From: Flavicella sp964230805
Lineage (GTDB): Bacteria > Bacteroidota > Bacteroidia > Flavobacteriales > Flavobacteriaceae
Reading direction: 5' to 3'
DNA length: 52,095 bases
Assembly: GCA_964230805.1 (NCBI GenBank)
Contig: CAXRIA010000039.1
Location: 1-52,095, forward strand
Shown: positions 26,049 to 33,302 of the stretch, one piece after another
Layout of the letters: each line of letters starts with the position of its first letter
How positions within the stretch are numbered: the first letter of the stretch is position 1
Made by a program: the position numbers and the translations under genes
The notes under the pieces: generated by a model
Databases searched by the model: none
Told to the model about the DNA's origin: nothing
What the model saw: the letters and a program-made list of their open reading frames with translations, nothing else

Positions 26049-26678
26049 TTAAGAATTTAATTGAGAAAACACATAATACATTTCCGCTGCGATTTGCAAA
26101 CTTCGTTCTTTATACTTTAGAGTTTGTTGCGGCGTATTGTCAAATGCTTTTGGATCTTCAAAAGTAATCGGAATACGCATATCCGCTCCTGGAACCAATG
26201 GGCAAGCCTCATTGGCAGAATCACAAGTCATCACAGCAGCAAATTCCGATTTTGGATTGAAGGCATCGTCTAACTTTTTAGAAAAACCGATGATTGCCTG
26301 TTCATTCGATGCATATTTGATGCTGTAAATTGGATTTTCAGTATGGGATAGGTTTCGAATTTGAAAACCGCAATCTTGCAATGTTTCAGCAACTTTCGGA
26401 AACAAAGCCGTTTCTTCTGTCCCTCCAGAATAGCACGACACATTATTTACCCCAAAATAAGCCGCCATAGTTTGGGCCCAAATTTGTGACAAATGACTTC
26501 TTCTCGAATTGTGTGTACAAATAAAGTTGATTCTTATTCCCGCATTCTTTTTAACTTTTTGCTGCAAATAATCGACCAAAGGTTGTAAAATTTCTCGACG
26601 ACTTTCAGGAATAGTAGTTGTTTTTAAATCTTCAATCGTACTTTTTATACCTGAAAATAGTTGGATTTGATGTGTCAT
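26049..26678 (-). CDS. arsC: Arsenate reductase, low-molecular-weight phosphatase type
   Basis: This 209-residue enzyme has the LMW-phosphatase P-loop CTHNSRRS (Cys54 to Arg60, CX5R), which attacks arsenate. It also has a redox pair Cys152-x6-Cys159 (TCDSANEACPLVPGA), spaced as Cys82/Cys89 in thioredoxin-coupled ArsC. It should therefore reduce arsenate to arsenite with thioredoxin, and ACR3 then exports the product. A 45-residue N-terminal extension precedes the fold. It lies 84 bp after arsR. Confidence 0.92.
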   Translation of the reverse strand: MTHQIQLFSGIKSTIEDLKTTTIPESRREILQPLVDYLQQKVKKNAGIRINFICTHNSRRSHLSQIWAQTMAAYFGVNNVSCYSGGTEETALFPKVAETLQDCGFQIRNLSHTENPIYSIKYASNEQAIIGFSKKLDDAFNPKSEFAAVMTCDSANEACPLVPGADMRIPITFEDPKAFDNTPQQTLKYKERSLQIAAEMYYVFSQLNS

Positions 26679-26762
26679 TCTTTTTTCGTTTGTTTTTATT
26701 TATTTCATAGTACACTCTATAAAGCGGTACCATTTTTTATTCATTTTGAAACCAAATGGCTT

Positions 26763-27092
26763 TCAACAACAAGAAGGACTGGGAATATCTTGATCTAGAA
26801 ACGCTATTAAAATGGACTTCATTTTGATCCAATTTTCATGGTCGATGCAATAACAAACACGGGTTCCTTCGATACTTCCTTTGATAAGCCCCAAAGACTT
26901 TAGTTCTTTCAGATGCTGTGAAATTGTTGGCTGTGCAAGACCTATTTCACGCACCAAATCACCACACACACAGCTGTCAATATCAAACAAATGCTCTAAA
27001 ATTGCCACCCGTGCAGGATGACCAAAAACTTTTGCAAAAAGTGCAATTTCATTTTGCTTGTCCGAAAAAATTTCAGTTTTTACCAATCCCAT
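26763..27092 (-). CDS. arsR: ArsR-family arsenic-responsive repressor
   Basis: This 109-residue winged-helix repressor has the ArsR core FGHPARVAILEHLF, with the recognition helix in LAQPTISQHLKELKSLGL. Cys41 and Cys43 (SCVCGDLV) sit where As(III) binds in the alpha-3 helix of classic ArsR. Two more Cys pairs (VCYC at 80-82, and a C-terminal SCC at 108-109) could add ligands. A 24-bp imperfect palindrome overlaps the region just upstream of the start, consistent with autorepression of the operon. Confidence 0.95.
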   Translation of the reverse strand: MGLVKTEIFSDKQNEIALFAKVFGHPARVAILEHLFDIDSCVCGDLVREIGLAQPTISQHLKELKSLGLIKGSIEGTRVCYCIDHENWIKMKSILIAFLDQDIPSPSCC

Positions 27093-27096
27093 ATTA

Positions 27097-27120
27097 ATCG
27101 TTTTATTGCAATATTACGAT
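27097..27120. promoter_or_regulatory. Candidate ArsR operator
   Basis: This 24-bp imperfect palindrome has outer arms ATCGT/ACGAT and inner TATTGCAATA (27104-27113), sharing one centre; 20 of 24 positions are symmetric. It ends 4 bp from the arsR start codon, where a bound repressor would block transcription. Confidence 0.6.
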
Positions 27121-27179
27121 AAACAAGTCAACTAACCAAAAAAGGAAACGATATTTTTTCGATTCCAATAAATAGAACA

Positions 27180-28541
27180 TCAGATTGTTTTTGAAAACAA
27201 TTTTTTGTGAGCGGAATGTTGATGTAAAAATAGGTCAAAAGCCATGCAAATATTGCGCACAAATGGCCTTCCTATTTCTGGTATTTTTAGGCCTTCTCTA
27301 GAAATTTCTACCAAACCATCCTTTTCAATTTCTGTCAACATGTCTAAGGTATTTGAGAGCCCCTTGAATTGCCTGTTTTTAGACCTCCAAGAAGTTTCAA
27401 AATTGCACATAATATTCTGTATATGTCGGCGCACAATCAGATCATCTTCCGTCAATCGATAGCCTTTTACAAATGGAAAATCCCCTTTGTCTACGATTTC
27501 TTGATACTCCTTAACCGTCTTGACATTTTGAGCAAAACTGTACCAAGAATCAGAAATAGCTGACATTCCTAAACCCACGTTTAACTTTGTGCTATTCGCA
27601 GAATAGCCCATAAAATTACGATGCAACTTATTGCGCTTACTTGCCGCATACAAAGGGTCTGTTTGCAATGCGAAATGATCCATGCCTACCTCAATATACC
27701 CAAAGTTTTCTAACATTTGTTTTCCCTTTTCATAAAAAGAACGCTTTGTTTCATTTGAAGGAAGATCTTTTTGCTCAAAACCTCTTTGACCTACCCCTTT
27801 TACCCAAGGCACATGTGCATAACTGTAAAAAGCGATCCGGTCAGGTCGAAGTTCGTTGGTTTTCTCAATGGTAAAAATCACATCATCTAATGACTGAAAA
27901 GGCAAACCAAAAACCAAATCGTGACCGATGGAGGTATAGCCTATTTCTCGTGCCCACTGGGTTGTCTTGTACACATTTTCAAAGGGCTGTTTCCGGTGAA
28001 TGGCTGTTTGCACTTTTTTATTGTAGTCTTGCACCCCAAAACTCACTCGTGTAAATCCTTCGCCAAACAAAACCTGCAAATGTTCCTTGGAAGTGTTGTT
28101 CGGATGTCCTTCAAAGCTAAATCTATGTGCAGAATGTTTTTTCGAAGTTTGAAATATTCCTTTCAACAGAAATCGCAAATTTGCTGCAGAAAAAAATGTA
28201 GGTGTCCCTCCTCCCAAGTGCAATTCTCGAATTACCGGAACCTCTGAAAATAGATCCACATAGAGTTGCCATTCCTTTAATAAGGCTTTAATATAGGGTT
28301 TTTCCATTTCATGCCTTTGTGTAATTCTTTTATGACAAGCACAAAACGTACACAATTCCTCACAAAAGGGCAGATGAATATAAAGACTGATGCCTTCTTT
28401 CAAATTCGACTCTTGAAAAGATTTTTTTGTATCTTCTATCCAATGCGATTTTTTTTCAGCATCGGCATCCCAAAAAGGCACAGGAGGGTAGCTTGTATAG
28501 CGAGGACCTGGCACATTGTATTTGCGAATTAACGATTCCAT
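27180..28541 (-). CDS. hemN: Oxygen-independent coproporphyrinogen III oxidase (HemN)
   Basis: HemN is a radical-SAM enzyme that makes protoporphyrinogen IX without O2. From the ATG at 28541 it has 453 residues. The radical-SAM Cys triad lies in HLPFCEELCTFCACH (Cys60, 64, 67, with the extra conserved Cys69). Further marks are YNVPGPRYTSYP at the N-terminus, HLGGGTPTF and GHDLVFGLPFQS. An ATG three codons upstream (28550) is equally possible. Upstream lie a TACTTTTG -7 box and an FNR-type palindrome, fitting anaerobic or nitrogen-oxide activation. It is unlinked to other heme genes here. Confidence 0.95.
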   Translation of the reverse strand: MESLIRKYNVPGPRYTSYPPVPFWDADAEKKSHWIEDTKKSFQESNLKEGISLYIHLPFCEELCTFCACHKRITQRHEMEKPYIKALLKEWQLYVDLFSEVPVIRELHLGGGTPTFFSAANLRFLLKGIFQTSKKHSAHRFSFEGHPNNTSKEHLQVLFGEGFTRVSFGVQDYNKKVQTAIHRKQPFENVYKTTQWAREIGYTSIGHDLVFGLPFQSLDDVIFTIEKTNELRPDRIAFYSYAHVPWVKGVGQRGFEQKDLPSNETKRSFYEKGKQMLENFGYIEVGMDHFALQTDPLYAASKRNKLHRNFMGYSANSTKLNVGLGMSAISDSWYSFAQNVKTVKEYQEIVDKGDFPFVKGYRLTEDDLIVRRHIQNIMCNFETSWRSKNRQFKGLSNTLDMLTEIEKDGLVEISREGLKIPEIGRPFVRNICMAFDLFLHQHSAHKKLFSKTI

Positions 28542-28561
28542 GATTGCCATAAAAATTTACA

Positions 28562-28569
28562 CAAAAGTA
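28562..28569 (-). promoter_or_regulatory. -7 box (TACTTTTG) for hemN
   Basis: This is an exact TAnnTTTG match on the minus strand; transcription should start near 28556. Confidence 0.55.
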
Positions 28570-28591
28570 ATTCGGAGGAGTTGCTATCGAA

Positions 28592-28605
28592 ATGACAATT
28601 GTCAT
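28592..28605. promoter_or_regulatory. FNR/NNR-type palindrome upstream of hemN
   Basis: ATGACAATTGTCAT is a perfect 14-bp palindrome containing TGACnnnnGTCA, the spacing of Crp/Fnr-family sites. Its centre lies about 42-43 bp upstream of the start point predicted from the -7 box, the usual place for class II activation. Confidence 0.55.
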
Positions 28606-28694
28606 CTCAATTGCGGTTTGTTCCGAGTTTCTTGAAAAAAACTTTGGTCTTATCCATTATTTCTTATTTTTACCTTACCAAACACAAAATTTTC

Positions 28695-30683
28695 ATGGCC
28701 AAATACAGAAACCCTAACGCTGAGGAAATCGCAATTCTTATTTCCGAAAATTGCTCTGCTACCGATTGGAATTCTTTTTGGATCACCGACAAAACCGATC
28801 TTTCAAAAATAAAAAACACCGATTTTTCTGGCACGGTAAAACTTCAAGAAATCTCTGGAGAAAACAAATCTTATGGCGGTATTGTGAGACCCAACGGGAT
28901 ATACAATGCTCGCATTCACAATTCTGAGATTGGGAAAAATCCTTTCATCACCAACGTGAGTAATTTTATCGCCAATTATTCCATCGGTGACAATGTCGTC
29001 ATTGACTGTGTTGGACACATCGCCGTCAACGGTGAATCTTCCTTTGGAAACGGCATTCATGTAGAAGCCATTAATGAAGGAGGTGGTCGAGAAATCCCCA
29101 TATACAACTGTTTATCGGCTCAAGAAGCCTACATCCTTTCTTTGTACAGACACCGAAGTGACTTGATTTCAAATTTGAAAAAAATGATTTCTACGTACAC
29201 AGAAAACATCACCTCTGATCGAGGAAGTATCGGCAACAACGTGAAAATTTTGAACTGTCGTTCGATCAAGAATATCAATATTGGAGATAATACCAAACTT
29301 GATGGCGTGGTCAGCTTAAAAAACGGGAGCATTAACTCTTTTCAAGAAGCCCCTGTTTATATAGGCTCCGGTGTCATGGCTGAAAATTTTATCATCTCAA
29401 GTGACACCAAAATAGACAATGCGACCATCTTGACCAATTGTTTTGTGGGACAGGGCTGTGTTTTAGACAAACATTATTCGGCAGAACATTCCGTTTTTTT
29501 TGCGAATAGTCAAGGGTTTAATGGGGAAGCTTGTTCCATTTTTGCAGGTCCATATACGGTAACACACCACAAATCGACCTTGCTCATCGCGGGAATGTTT
29601 TCTTTTATGAATGCAGGCTCTGGCTCCAACCAAAGCAATCATATGTACAAACTAGGTCCCATACACCAAGGAATTATGGAACGTGGAGCAAAAACTACGA
29701 GCAATTCATATATTTTGTGGCCATCAAAGGTAGGTGCCTTTACGCTGGTATCTGGACGTCATTACAAAAATGTGGACTCCTCTAAATTCCCATTTTCATA
29801 TTTGATTGAGTCCAACGACGAAAGTGTTTTATTTCCTGGGATCAATTTGCGAAGTGTCGGAACGGTCAGAGATGCTCAAAAATGGCAAAAACGAGACAAT
29901 CGACACAAAAATTACCAAACAGACATCATCAACTTCAATTTATTGAGTCCTTTCACCATTCACAAAGTCTTGGCCGGGCTTTCAAATTTGCAACGCATTC
30001 AAAAGATTTCTGGAAATACTTCCAAAGAATACACTTTTGAAGGAATGAAAATAAAGGCGAGTTCTTTGCTGAAAGGAATGCATATTTACAAGATGGTTAT
30101 TCACAAATTTTTAGGAAATTCAATCATCAGTAGGATTCATCAAAAGAACATTCAAACCCCTGCCGAGCTACAGCAAATATTGCAACCCAGCTCATCCATT
30201 GGTCTGGGGAAATGGCTGGATGTAAGTGGCATGATTTGCCCGATAGAATCTTTGAACGACTTCTTATGTGCTGTGGAAACAGAGGCGATTACTAGCTTAG
30301 CGGAAGTCCAACAAAGCCTAAAAAAAATACACAATCACTACTATGAGTACGAATGGAATTGGGCCACAGCCGTCATCGAGAAATTCTACAAGGTAAGCTT
30401 GAAAAACAGCACGCCTGAAACCATTATTTCGATCGTAAAAAAATGGAAAAAAGCAGTGGTTGAACTGGACCAAATGTTGTATGACGACGCGAAAAAAGAA
30501 TTCTCACTTTCTACCCAAGTTGGGTTCGGGGTGGATGGCGATTTGCAAGAACGAAAACAAGACTTTGCCAGCGTTCGAGGAGATTTTGACAGCAATCAAA
30601 CTGTCGTAGAAATTCTAAATCATATCGATAGAAAAACAGCTTTGGGAGATGCTGTCATTGAAGAACTTCAAAAAATCAAATAG
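28695..30683 (+). CDS. DUF4954-family protein, left-handed beta-helix type
   Basis: From the ATG at 28695 (MAKYRNPNAEEIAILISENC) this is a 662-residue cytoplasmic protein of the Bacteroidota-specific DUF4954 family. Its first 370 residues contain many imperfect hexapeptide turns (for example SIGDNVVIDCVGHIAVNG, NINIGDNTKLDGVVSL, APVYIGSGVMAENFIISS) and the strongly conserved SFMNAGSGSNQSNHMYKLGPIHQG, like the acyltransferase or nucleotidyltransferase beta-helix fold. The C-terminal 250 residues are helical. No enzyme activity is established. A longer in-frame start at 28599 would begin inside the hemN palindrome and lacks conservation. Its end overlaps the convergent kinase gene by 8 bp. Confidence 0.85.
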   Translation: MAKYRNPNAEEIAILISENCSATDWNSFWITDKTDLSKIKNTDFSGTVKLQEISGENKSYGGIVRPNGIYNARIHNSEIGKNPFITNVSNFIANYSIGDNVVIDCVGHIAVNGESSFGNGIHVEAINEGGGREIPIYNCLSAQEAYILSLYRHRSDLISNLKKMISTYTENITSDRGSIGNNVKILNCRSIKNINIGDNTKLDGVVSLKNGSINSFQEAPVYIGSGVMAENFIISSDTKIDNATILTNCFVGQGCVLDKHYSAEHSVFFANSQGFNGEACSIFAGPYTVTHHKSTLLIAGMFSFMNAGSGSNQSNHMYKLGPIHQGIMERGAKTTSNSYILWPSKVGAFTLVSGRHYKNVDSSKFPFSYLIESNDESVLFPGINLRSVGTVRDAQKWQKRDNRHKNYQTDIINFNLLSPFTIHKVLAGLSNLQRIQKISGNTSKEYTFEGMKIKASSLLKGMHIYKMVIHKFLGNSIISRIHQKNIQTPAELQQILQPSSSIGLGKWLDVSGMICPIESLNDFLCAVETEAITSLAEVQQSLKKIHNHYYEYEWNWATAVIEKFYKVSLKNSTPETIISIVKKWKKAVVELDQMLYDDAKKEFSLSTQVGFGVDGDLQERKQDFASVRGDFDSNQTVVEILNHIDRKTALGDAVIEELQKIK

Positions 30684-32016
30684 GAATGTTGATCGTGATT
30701 CGCGTTCCTTCCCCTTTTTTGGAATGTATAAAAAGTCGACCGTTGACATAATTCACACGTTCTTTCATAAAAAACAAGCCCATTCCCAAACCTTTTTCTG
30801 AGGCTTCTACCTCTGCCACGTCAAAACCACTTCCGTTGTCATCAATCATAATACTCAACAAATCTTTGGTATGACTGATGGTCACCAAAACATAATTTGA
30901 ATTTGCATATTTTAACGCATTGTTCACCGCTTCCTGACCTACTCGGTACAAATTCGTTTCTGTCAAAGAATCAAAACGCCCCTCAAAACCTGTTTTGTTT
31001 TCAAAGAGAATGCGTCTTCCCGACAGTTTGGAAATTTCATCGGTCATTTTTTTGAAAGCTGGGGCAATCCCGTGATCACTCAATTCTGGAGGGGTCAAAC
31101 TGAACGTTACCGCACGCACATCTTTGATCAATTGTCCAAAAACCTTTTTCAAATTGTTGAATTTTTTTTCCGCGTCTTCGGTATTCTCTAAATTGATCGA
31201 TTCTACACTGAATTTCAAAGCCGTCAACATTTGTCCAATTCCATCGTGAATGTCTTTGGCAATTCTTTTTCTTTCTTCTTCTTGTGCCTCTACAATTTGA
31301 CTGGCTTGATTTTTTTGATATTGTACTTCTTTTTCATATTCACTTTCCTTGATCTTATCAATGGTTTCACGCGCAATTTTGCTCTCTGTAATATTGTTTC
31401 CTAGAATAAAAAGGCTTTGTTTTCCAAAGGTTTGATTCATGGGAATAATGGTCAGCTCCAACCACAACTCTTCTTTTTTCCGAGAGGTCAAAGCCACCTC
31501 ACCTTTCCAAATTTTGTGTCGTGTTGCCCCCATCAAATCATTGATGTTTTGCTGTTCTCCTTCTTTTACAGACAACAGCCTTTCGATGGCTCCTCTGACA
31601 TCTTTTTTCTCGAGTCCCAAAAGATCACCAAATTTTTTACTCATATAAATGACCGTACCATCCAACTTGGTACTAGCAAACAAGGCCGCATTGTCAATCA
31701 CAAAATTCAGACTTTCCAATTCTTGATAGGCCTCTTCTTTGAGTTTGTATTGCTCTCGCAATTCTGCTATTTGTGCTTTGTTATATAAGTTGGATTTCGT
31801 TAGGATGTGAATGACTTTTAAAAAATATTTTCTAACAAAGGCCAACAGAAAGAAAACAAACACCAGCACGAGTAAAATAGAAATGCTAATATCGACCTCA
31901 AAGTAAGACAATACCAAGTAAAACATGATAGGAACACCTGAAAGCAAGAAAAAAGCCCGGATAAGGAGCTTTTTTAAGAGCAGCGGTACAATGGCAAATT
32001 CTTTTTGATGGGTCAT
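30676..32016 (-). CDS. NarX/DegS-type sensor histidine kinase with PAS domain
   Basis: This 446-residue kinase has two membrane helices at about 20-37 and 43-61, separated by only a few residues, so sensing is probably membrane or cytoplasmic. A coiled coil (about 80-102) leads to a PAS domain (about 104-210). The HisKA_3 segment carries ERKRIAKDIHDGIGQML with the phospho-His257, and the HATPase has EAVNNALKYANS and GLGMGLFFMKERV. This class pairs with LuxR/NarL response regulators; the only one in the window is at 49558. The start codon lies 4 bp from a -7 box, so the mRNA may be leaderless. Confidence 0.93.
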   Translation of the reverse strand: MTHQKEFAIVPLLLKKLLIRAFFLLSGVPIMFYLVLSYFEVDISISILLVLVFVFFLLAFVRKYFLKVIHILTKSNLYNKAQIAELREQYKLKEEAYQELESLNFVIDNAALFASTKLDGTVIYMSKKFGDLLGLEKKDVRGAIERLLSVKEGEQQNINDLMGATRHKIWKGEVALTSRKKEELWLELTIIPMNQTFGKQSLFILGNNITESKIARETIDKIKESEYEKEVQYQKNQASQIVEAQEEERKRIAKDIHDGIGQMLTALKFSVESINLENTEDAEKKFNNLKKVFGQLIKDVRAVTFSLTPPELSDHGIAPAFKKMTDEISKLSGRRILFENKTGFEGRFDSLTETNLYRVGQEAVNNALKYANSNYVLVTISHTKDLLSIMIDDNGSGFDVAEVEASEKGLGMGLFFMKERVNYVNGRLFIHSKKGEGTRITINIPI

Positions 32017-32020
32017 AGCA

Positions 32021-32028
32021 CAAAAGTA
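32021..32028 (-). promoter_or_regulatory. -7 box (TACTTTTG) for the NarX-like kinase
   Basis: This is an exact TAnnTTTG match on the minus strand with only four bases between it and the ATG at 32016. Confidence 0.5.
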
Positions 32029-32112
32029 TAAAAAAAGAATGGCATGCCGTCAATGCACCCTTTGACAACGGATAATTTTCCTTGTCTTCAAAGCCATTGA
32101 AAAAAAGGATTT

Positions 32113-32700
32113 CTACAAGCCCAAGGCTTTTGCGATCAAAGCAAATGACGGTTTCGAGAATGGGATTTTCAAGGCCGCTTGATGTGCTTTTTCTGACATT
32201 TTACGCCAGGTTTTTTGAATAATGTCTATCAATTTTTCCTCCGAATATTTTGCGGCAAAAGGATCAAAATAAAATCTTAAAAACACCAAACAAATAACAT
32301 CTTCCAACAGTTGGGTTTCCGGATCACGCTTCAGTTGTTTCTTTTGCACTAAAAAAGAAACTCTTGCTATGATTGCCTCTGTGTAACCCACTTTTTCCAG
32401 AATTTCCCTCGCTTTTTGGGCGTGAAATTTTTTTAGCTCTTGCCGCCACAACAAATAGCCCGTTCGATTCATTTCATAGGAATCTCTGGAACGCTCCCAG
32501 CGACAAATATGCTGACACCTCGCTGCCAATTGAACAGCTTCAGAGGCATTTGGTTCAAAGGACTGCAAAACTTCGGTCATTCTTTCCGCATACAAAAGCT
32601 CTTTCGGATGACTTTTTCCATCGCATAACTCCGTATTTGGATCCTTACTATTGGCTTGGTCAAATAAGGCAATTGCGTGTTGAAATTTTTCTGAATTCAT
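32113..32700 (-). CDS. DUF4202-family protein
   Basis: This 195-residue soluble protein matches the DUF4202 family: FQHAIALFDQANSKDPN near the N-terminus, KELLYAERMTEVLQSF, ARCQHICRWERSRDSYEMNRTGYLLWR, and QLLEDVICLVFLRFYFDPFAAKYSEEK. The conserved His, Glu and Asp residues in a helical protein resemble an HD-type metal site, but that is inference. It follows nirD by 94 bp on the same strand; genes of this family are often encoded beside nitrite reductase, suggesting a role in that pathway. Confidence 0.85.
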   Translation of the reverse strand: MNSEKFQHAIALFDQANSKDPNTELCDGKSHPKELLYAERMTEVLQSFEPNASEAVQLAARCQHICRWERSRDSYEMNRTGYLLWRQELKKFHAQKAREILEKVGYTEAIIARVSFLVQKKQLKRDPETQLLEDVICLVFLRFYFDPFAAKYSEEKLIDIIQKTWRKMSEKAHQAALKIPFSKPSFALIAKALGL

Positions 32701-32794
32701 CGGGTTTTTCGAATTGTATTCCTACAAAAATAGAAAAAGTGCTGAAGACAAGCTCCAACACTTTGAAAAAAAACCAATTTTTACAATTCTTAGG

Positions 32795-33172
32795 CTATTC
32801 AGCAAAACCCAAATAAACAAATCCATCTTTAATTTGTACGGGATATACAGCAATGGATTCGAGCTCACCGTTTAGGTTTTCTCCATTTTCCAACGAAAAT
32901 GTTTTTTTATGCAATGGACAAGCTACTTTCGGGGTTCCGCAATCGTCTCCGATCATTCCTCGTGAAAGTACCATTTCCATTTTATGGGGACATAAGTTTT
33001 GGCAGGCATACCATTTTTTTTCTCTGGTAAAATTAAAAACGGCAATTTGCTTGTTTTTATATTTTACACAAGCACCACCATTTTCTGGAAAATTTTCAAC
33101 CGGCGCTGCTTTGAACCAAACCTTTGCCTCTTCTTCCTTTATTGTAAAATACTCTTCTAATACTGCTGACAT
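32795..33172 (-). CDS. nirD: Nitrite reductase small subunit (Rieske protein NirD)
   Basis: NirD is the small partner of NAD(P)H-dependent assimilatory nitrite reductase. From the ATG at 33172 (MSAVLEEYFTIKEEEAKVW) the protein has 125 residues. It keeps the complete Rieske ligands Cys61-Pro-His63 and Cys85-Pro-Leu-His88, with GDDCGTPKVACPLHKKTFSLENG. The longer frame starting at 33211 is not family-like. It lies 130 bp downstream of nirB, after a structured spacer. Confidence 0.95.
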   Translation of the reverse strand: MSAVLEEYFTIKEEEAKVWFKAAPVENFPENGGACVKYKNKQIAVFNFTREKKWYACQNLCPHKMEMVLSRGMIGDDCGTPKVACPLHKKTFSLENGENLNGELESIAVYPVQIKDGFVYLGFAE

Positions 33173-33198
33173 ATTTTTTTGTTTTTTTGCTCTATTCA

Positions 33199-33260
33199 GA
33201 GGAACGCTCAAAAACGAGTCCTAAATTATCAAAGAACCCGCCTTTGAATGATCGTTCCTC
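33199..33260 (-). other. Potential RNA structure between nirB and nirD
   Basis: An 8-bp perfect inverted repeat (GAGGAACG at 33199-33206 and its complement at 33253-33260) encloses a smaller CAAAG/CTTTG hairpin. It could set the nirB:nirD ratio. No T-run follows, so it is not a plain terminator. Confidence 0.35.
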
Positions 33261-33302
33261 CTTCATAGAAATCAAACTATAATTATTTCTTTTTCATTTT
33301 GT

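Noticed and set aside
28599..28694. Longer N-terminus for the DUF4954 protein
   Set aside because: The extension would begin inside the hemN palindrome, and the family-typical N-terminus begins at 28695.
29186..29196. TACGTA inside the DUF4954 coding region
   Set aside because: It is within a conserved coding stretch and has no -7 box nearby; expected by chance.
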